From Bagarius yarrelli (lineage: Eukaryota > Chordata > Actinopteri > Siluriformes > Sisoridae): a stretch of DNA of 64,000 nt. The stretch's first letter is position 1. The number at the start of each line of letters is the position of its first letter. Below the pieces are notes generated by a model. The model saw nothing but the letters and a program-made list of their open reading frames with translations. It made no database searches and was not told the origin of the DNA. Positions 1-64,000 of this stretch are shown here, one piece after another. The position numbers were made by a program, and so were the translations under genes. The stretch covers positions 801,396-865,395 of the forward strand of contig VCAZ01000069.1 of NCBI GenBank assembly GCA_005784505.1, written 5' to 3'.

Positions 1-1915
1 TACGGAATCTTGATCAGGCTACATATGGGAACTCATTGGAAGGATACATTTATTTAGCTTTTTACTGATGAGCAGCTCCAGAACTTCATTCGCTGTAATT
101 TTACTTAATATTATACAGAAACATCCTACACACACTGTGCAAACCCGTTTTGCGTAGCAGTTTAAACAAACTCTTTTACTAGATTAATATATATTTATAT
201 ATTTTTTTATTAGAACATTGTATTATGTAATTAAAATGCTGAAGCATTTAATTTACATTTATGTGATTTTTTTTTCAGTTTTGTTTGGCAGTTTTCATGC
301 GACCTGAAGGGGGCACTGTAAGTCTGATTAAGAGGTATGCAATGTCAATAAAAGTTCAATTATTAAAAAAACTAAAAAAAACTAACTCAAAAATTAAAAA
401 CAATAAAAAATACACATAGGCTCACCCCTTCACGCATCCCATTTTTGCCGCCGAGTTAACACAAAGCGAAACAATGCCATAACTGTCATCCAAATTGTTC
501 TGTACGGTGCAATAAGGAAGCGCGGGGTAATAAATGACACAAAATAGTTGTTTATTGACTAGCTGCCATTTACTGTTTGCATTAGAGGATATGAGATGAT
601 GCTCGTCTCCGTCTCCCTATAGGTACCGTACGAAGGAGAAAAATCTGGAAAACTTCCCTCACAGCCCTGCTAAATGCTAAAATAATTTAATGCCCGACTT
701 CCTGTGTACAAATTTTTTCTATTCTAACCTGCTGTCAGGAGGGTATTATGGAGTGATTTGTGGGTTCCCCATGATGCCTGAGATGACCTGCATTGCATTT
801 TACAGCCTCGGCTTCCCCTTCGTCCCCCCGCTCTTTGCTGAGGCGTAATTTAGAGACGGTTGAGGTTCCTTCTCCTGATCGCTCCTCTCATGTGTCACAA
901 CATGGCCACTCAGATGTGTGTTCTGTGACAGAGAAATATTAGCTCCGAACGGGACTCAGACAGGCCCGTTCGCCAGCGCCGAGCATGAGAAACCAATGAC
1001 TTTGAATGTGCATGTTAGGTCTGCGTGGGGGACGAGCCGTTTCAGATTGTATCGCATTAAATCCTCCAGCTGTTTAGCTGCGTCATTTGTGTAGGAAATT
1101 GAGAGAAATTACCGGCGGTGTGTGAGACTGACTGGTAAGTTTGCAGATAATAAATAAACTATGAACACAAAATAGTTGTGGACGATGTAAACACGTGCAG
1201 AAAAAAAAATCTGAATATTTAATATTGATGATAAAAACTAGCCATAATTATTATTCAAATTATTATTCTTTAATAGGACAATATTAAAATTTTTCTTCTC
1301 ATCATCATCAAAAATTATTTCCTCTCAGTGAAAACAATTCCTAAAATTAATCATTTATATATTTAGCAGCACTTAAATATTTAACATTTATATATTTTGA
1401 GATAAAAACAATAAAACTCCCAACAAGTATATATATAATTTTATACGCCTGGACATACATACATAATTATATAAATACATTGACGGTAGCATAATTATAT
1501 TATTTTTGAAAACACACACGGGGTAAATAAAAAGTCAGATATATTTCGTCTTCATCCGGGATTTCTTAGTGAATTCTCTCATAGCGTTTGTTGGATAATT
1601 TGTGCATCATCTAAGCTAAAAGCAAGGAAATGTTGTGCGGGTTTAACTGTACGAGTCGAGGGGAAGTCCTGCAGTCACGATAATTCTCACCCTGCCTTTC
1701 TCTCTCATCTCTGGGCAGATAATTTGCCAATTAAGTCTAAACAAAAGGGCATTGTTGTGCGGCGGCACTTGGGCTGGAATCATGGCGCTCCGTCTGAGGA
1801 TGCTGCGAGTGCCTGAGTCAAGGTTAACTTATTCCAACAATGAGGTCAATTACTACCAGCACATTTTGTTTGCAAATGTGCCATGGTATCATTTGTACTC
1901 TCTTTCACCCTCTTC

Positions 1916-1953
<38 letters not shown>

Positions 1954-2154
1954 AACCAAGCTCTCTTCATTCTGCTGTCCACTTAAAGTCCAATCTTGAG
2001 TCTTCCTTAGCGTTTTTTTTGAGAAGTCAGTTTTCTACTTTGGCAGCAGCTTTATTTTTATTATTTTGGGAAAAATATTTTATCCTTTTCTTTCCTTTCC
2101 TTTCCTTTCATCCAGTTATTGTTTTTCTGGAAATGTTTCAACCCAAGGTATCAG

Positions 2155-2185
<31 letters not shown>

Positions 2186-4022
2186 AAGAGAGAAAGAAAC
2201 GCTCTAATAACACGATCAAGCCACACATTCAGAACTTCTCTGGACAGCGTGGATGTCAAGGCCTGCTGATGTTCTCAGCAAGTCGTGAGCGTGCTTTTCT
2301 GTCCACCCGCCAAATCCGCAGTCATACTATCACATACCCAGAATCCCAGCGAAACCGATTGGCTCTTTATGCTCCCTGTGGCCGTGTGTGCCAACTCCCT
2401 GGCCTTTGGAGAGAAAAGAGTGAAAGCGACCGCGCTGAAATATCTCCACTTAACAGACAGCAGCTTGGGTGCTTTGGAAAAGCGTTCCAGGACTTACTTT
2501 CAGCTTGACAACGCAAGTCCTCCTGAGGAGCAGCACACAGGACACCATGAGAGCAGGTCTGCAATAAAAGTGCTCTCTGGAATGCGTTCGCTCACTCCGC
2601 CTGCGTGAGTTTTCGCCGTTCCCCGAGCCGACTCTCTCTCGCTCCCAGGACATGTTCTCAGCATGCCGTTTCATTCATATTAATTGTGACTGGAAGAAGA
2701 TCAGACGCTTCCCAAAAAATATGCGCCCGGCTCAGATTTGATAATCATGCCATTGATAGTGTCGGCAAGCGAGGAACGACTGGCTTTCTTTTTTTCTCTC
2801 TCTCTCTCTCTCTCACCACATGAATTATGCATATCATATTTCCTCCTGAAAAGGACACTTAAAGCACATATGTCCTATTTGCATAGAGACATTTAAATAA
2901 ATGTTTTACGAATACATCCAACAGTTAATTATAATTAATATTATTATATTATTGCTGTTGTTGGTTATTATCTCTATTCTTGGTTATTTAATTATTATAT
3001 TACCCTTGTTTTTCCACTGAAGTATACCAAAACTGGTTATTTATTACTAATTTACCCTTACATCAAATAAAAAAAAAATAATAATAATACATTATTATTA
3101 AAACTTTATTAATAGATACTAAAAAAATATAATAGTGACATCACTGAGTAATTTGTATAAAACTAAGACTAGGTTTAGGTGTCATTAACATCATTAAGTG
3201 TTGCTGAACAAATAATTTAATCTATTACAATAACAATATAAATCACTTTACGATTTTATTGGAAAAGCAAAAATTGGCCTTTATATAATGCGTGGAATCT
3301 TTGTATTACGCAGCCGCCTGTTTCCGTTTTTTAGGCTCGGAAAAGCGCACACGCGCATGTGTGTGTCTGTGCAAATTCCCGGCCCAGTGACGGATGGCTT
3401 CGGGCCAGAAACACAGTTTTGCTCCTGGACAGATATAAAAGAACCCCCACAAATCACGGGGGCCCTGGTGCCTGATGGGCAGGGCAGTGTGCTCATTGCG
3501 GGAATCAGGTGTAAATTCAGTCATTAGATTGCTTCCAGAAAACAGCGTGCATAAATAAAGCGCTGTCTGTGCTGAGGGGACGCTGGACCTACTCCCTCTT
3601 CTCCCAGTTACTACACTGCTGCTGGAGGTGTGAGGGAGTGGCTGCTCGCCGCTGCCAGATGAATTCATCACTCAATCCCAGCGTGCACATGCTCACAAGT
3701 GCATACACACGCTTTTGCTACTAAATCACATAATAAAATATATGCACCAGTAAATGCATGGATGCCACTAGCCATTTTGGGCTCTATTAAAGAACAGAAA
3801 GTACCCCCCCCCCCCACCCCACTAAACATACTATTACATTACTGCGAACACTGTTACTGCTACTAATGGAACAGATTTCTGGGGGCCCCCAAAACGTGTG
3901 GGTCCTTAGAATCGTCCTAACTTCACCCTTACCAAGTAAATGTACTATATCCTTTCTAAAACTTAGTATAATCATGTACTGACGGAAACTGTCGTCTTGT
4001 GCAATAACACAACGTCTGGTAC
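1..4022 (-). other. Intron 3' of window exon 22 (incomplete)
   Basis: This is non-coding intronic sequence running off the left edge. It is AT-rich with TC and CA microsatellites at 1917-1953, a TG run at 2155-2180 and a CT run near 2793-2814. Open frames at 1752-2823 come from these repeats and adjacent unique DNA and show no usherin homology. A less AT-rich stretch at 3290-3660 has open frames on both strands but no FN3 motif or usable splice pair. Confidence 0.8.
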
Positions 4023-62660
<58,638 letters not shown>

Positions 62661-62734
62661 CTGAGAAATACGTGAAGATTTATCAAATAAAAATAAAGCA
62701 TCGCAGCAATTTTGCATACAGTGTCTGTAGTGTC

Positions 62735-63065
62735 ACTGAGCAGCCATTAATATAGCTGAGCAGTCAGTGGTGTTGCAGCACATTCAGCAGAGACACAGAG
62801 CGATCAGTGGAGACATGAAGCAGTCAGTAGTGCTACAGAACATTTAGCAGTCAGGAGTATCACAGACATGGTCAAGTGGTGGTACTGTAACATTTGGTAA
62901 TATTACAGCATATTCAGGAGTGCTATAGAACATTTAGTAGAGTCACAGAGCAGTCAGTGGTGTTATAGCAGACGGAATAATAACACCGAACAGTCGGTAG
63001 AATCACCACGCAGTCAGTGGCGTGAGAGAAAAGCCTGTCGTGTCAGTAGTGTTACAGCGCAGACG
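62735..63065. repeat. Degenerate tandem repeat of a cagtcagtggtgttacag unit
   Basis: Variants such as gcagtcagtggtgttgcagc, gcagtcagtagtgctacaga, gcagtcagtggtgttatagc and gtgtcagtagtgttacagcg recur at irregular spacing, with agaacatttagcag as a second shared motif. It is an old, decayed minisatellite. Confidence 0.7.
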
Positions 63066-63816
63066 ACAGCGCTTCGAAGAAGTTATTGGTACAAATAAAC
63101 AACCAGCTGTGATATCTGAAGTAATTCAGTGACATCACCATGTAATCGGTGACATTACCTCATTGGTGCCACATGTAGCTTTAATGTTTAGTCGGGGCAG
63201 CCGTTTACATGCACACGTTTTTTTTCTGACTGATATCATGAAATATTTTGGTTAAGTGTTTACATGAGGCGTTATTTATTAATTAATTTATTTTTTAAAG
63301 TTGTTGTTTCCCTGTACCAATGAATTCAGTTAGAATAATTTTGTAAAATATGCACAGCTTGTTCATCACTCCATGAATTTAGCATTTTCATTACTGTAAA
63401 TTTTAGCCGTGACTCTTAAACGCACTAGTTACGGGCATCGTGTTGCTTTTAAGCACATGGTCGTGAGAGTGAGAGTACGCGCTGCTGCTGAAATTGTTTA
63501 TAAAAAAACATGGCGCGCTTAAAGCCTGGCTTTTCGATAGGGGCGCTTTACTACGAGCCACCAATTTTCCGGTTCAGAATATATGAGCAGAAACCTTTAG
63601 TCTATAATAAGGACTGGTAAAAGTTGTGCTAAAAAGTAGCGACCTGAAATAGAAACATAAGTTTCCAGGGGCACGGCGGTTAGTTACTTCCCTAGAAAGT
63701 GCATTAAGATGTGGCATGTGCGAAGGAAACCGCCATTTTTAATTCATTTGGGTTGTAAAAAGTTTAACCCACCTCTCTCGCTCAACTAGTGAACGTTTAA
63801 TCGGGTTTACTTTTCA

Positions 63817-63978
63817 CATTTACATTTCTTGCATCCCTTATCCAGAGTAATTTACATTTTTTTTTAGCAATCGGATGTTGAGGGCCTTGCTAAGCGGCTC
63901 AGCAGTGGCAACTTAGTGGTGCTGGGAATCGAACCCACAACCTCCCGGTTATCGGTCCAACCACTGTGCTACCACTTC
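63817..63978 (-). mobile_element. tRNA-derived SINE, family 1, antisense
   Basis: On the plus strand it starts catttacatttcttgcatcc and cttatccagagtaatttaca, continues ttgagggccttgctaagcgg, has the inverted B box ggaatcgaacccac, and ends gtgctaccacttcc. Confidence 0.85.
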
Positions 63979-64000
63979 CATTTTTATTTTGGTTGAGATG

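Larger units (their letters stand above)
62661..64000 (-). other. Intron 5' of window exon 1 (incomplete)
   Basis: It holds the degenerate tandem repeat at 62735-63065 and an antisense SINE at 63817-63978. No further FN3 exon was recognised before the right edge. Confidence 0.8.

Noticed and set aside
3281..3671. GC-richer stretch with open frames on both strands, considered as the next usherin exon
   Set aside because: No FN3 residues, no homology to the expected YTNYSFTLTAC-type segment and no splice pair in the right phase.

Overview
This is a vertebrate nuclear window, not a prokaryotic or viral one. It is AT-rich with long introns, GT-AG splice sites, many microsatellites, tRNA-derived SINEs and Tc1/mariner and hAT transposon remnants. 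The repeat types point to a teleost, and the SINE families resemble those of otophysan fishes such as catfishes or characins (an inference from memory).

One gene explains all the coding signal: the minus-strand gene for usherin (ush2a), the giant extracellular and transmembrane protein of photoreceptors and hair cells. I could place 22 consecutive internal exons, from 62660 down to 4023. They total about 4.5 kb of coding sequence (about 1,498 codons), and the reading-frame phase matches at every junction except around the exon at 34006-34213. Neither end of the gene is in the window.

In 5'-to-3' order on the minus strand: exons 1-14 (62660 to about 28000) encode a chain of fibronectin type III (FN3) domains, mostly two exons per domain, with one 629-bp exon (40088-40716) covering about two domains. 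Exons 15-19 (23619 to 9359) encode the usherin cysteine-rich region, with 13 CC pairs spaced 10-20 residues apart. This region appears to be inserted inside an FN3 domain whose front half is in exons 14-15 and back half in exons 19-20. Exons 20-22 (7088 to 4023) resume ordinary FN3 domains.

The main anomaly is in exon 12. Homology to usherin continues across the exon only if one base is skipped near 34047, so the exon carries an apparent +1 frameshift (a sequence error or a damaged allele). Its frame-preserving donor is weak and sits four bases above a much stronger one.

The introns hold several GA/CT polypurine arrays of 170-600 bp, an 18-bp minisatellite with seven copies, an approximately 126-bp composite satellite, at least 15 SINEs or fragments in three families, an intact-looking hAT MITE with near-perfect target duplication, several Tc1/mariner remnants, nested insertions, and unique stretches that could be conserved non-coding elements. 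I found no second protein-coding gene, no functional tRNA or rRNA gene, no CRISPR array, and no convincing new biological system.
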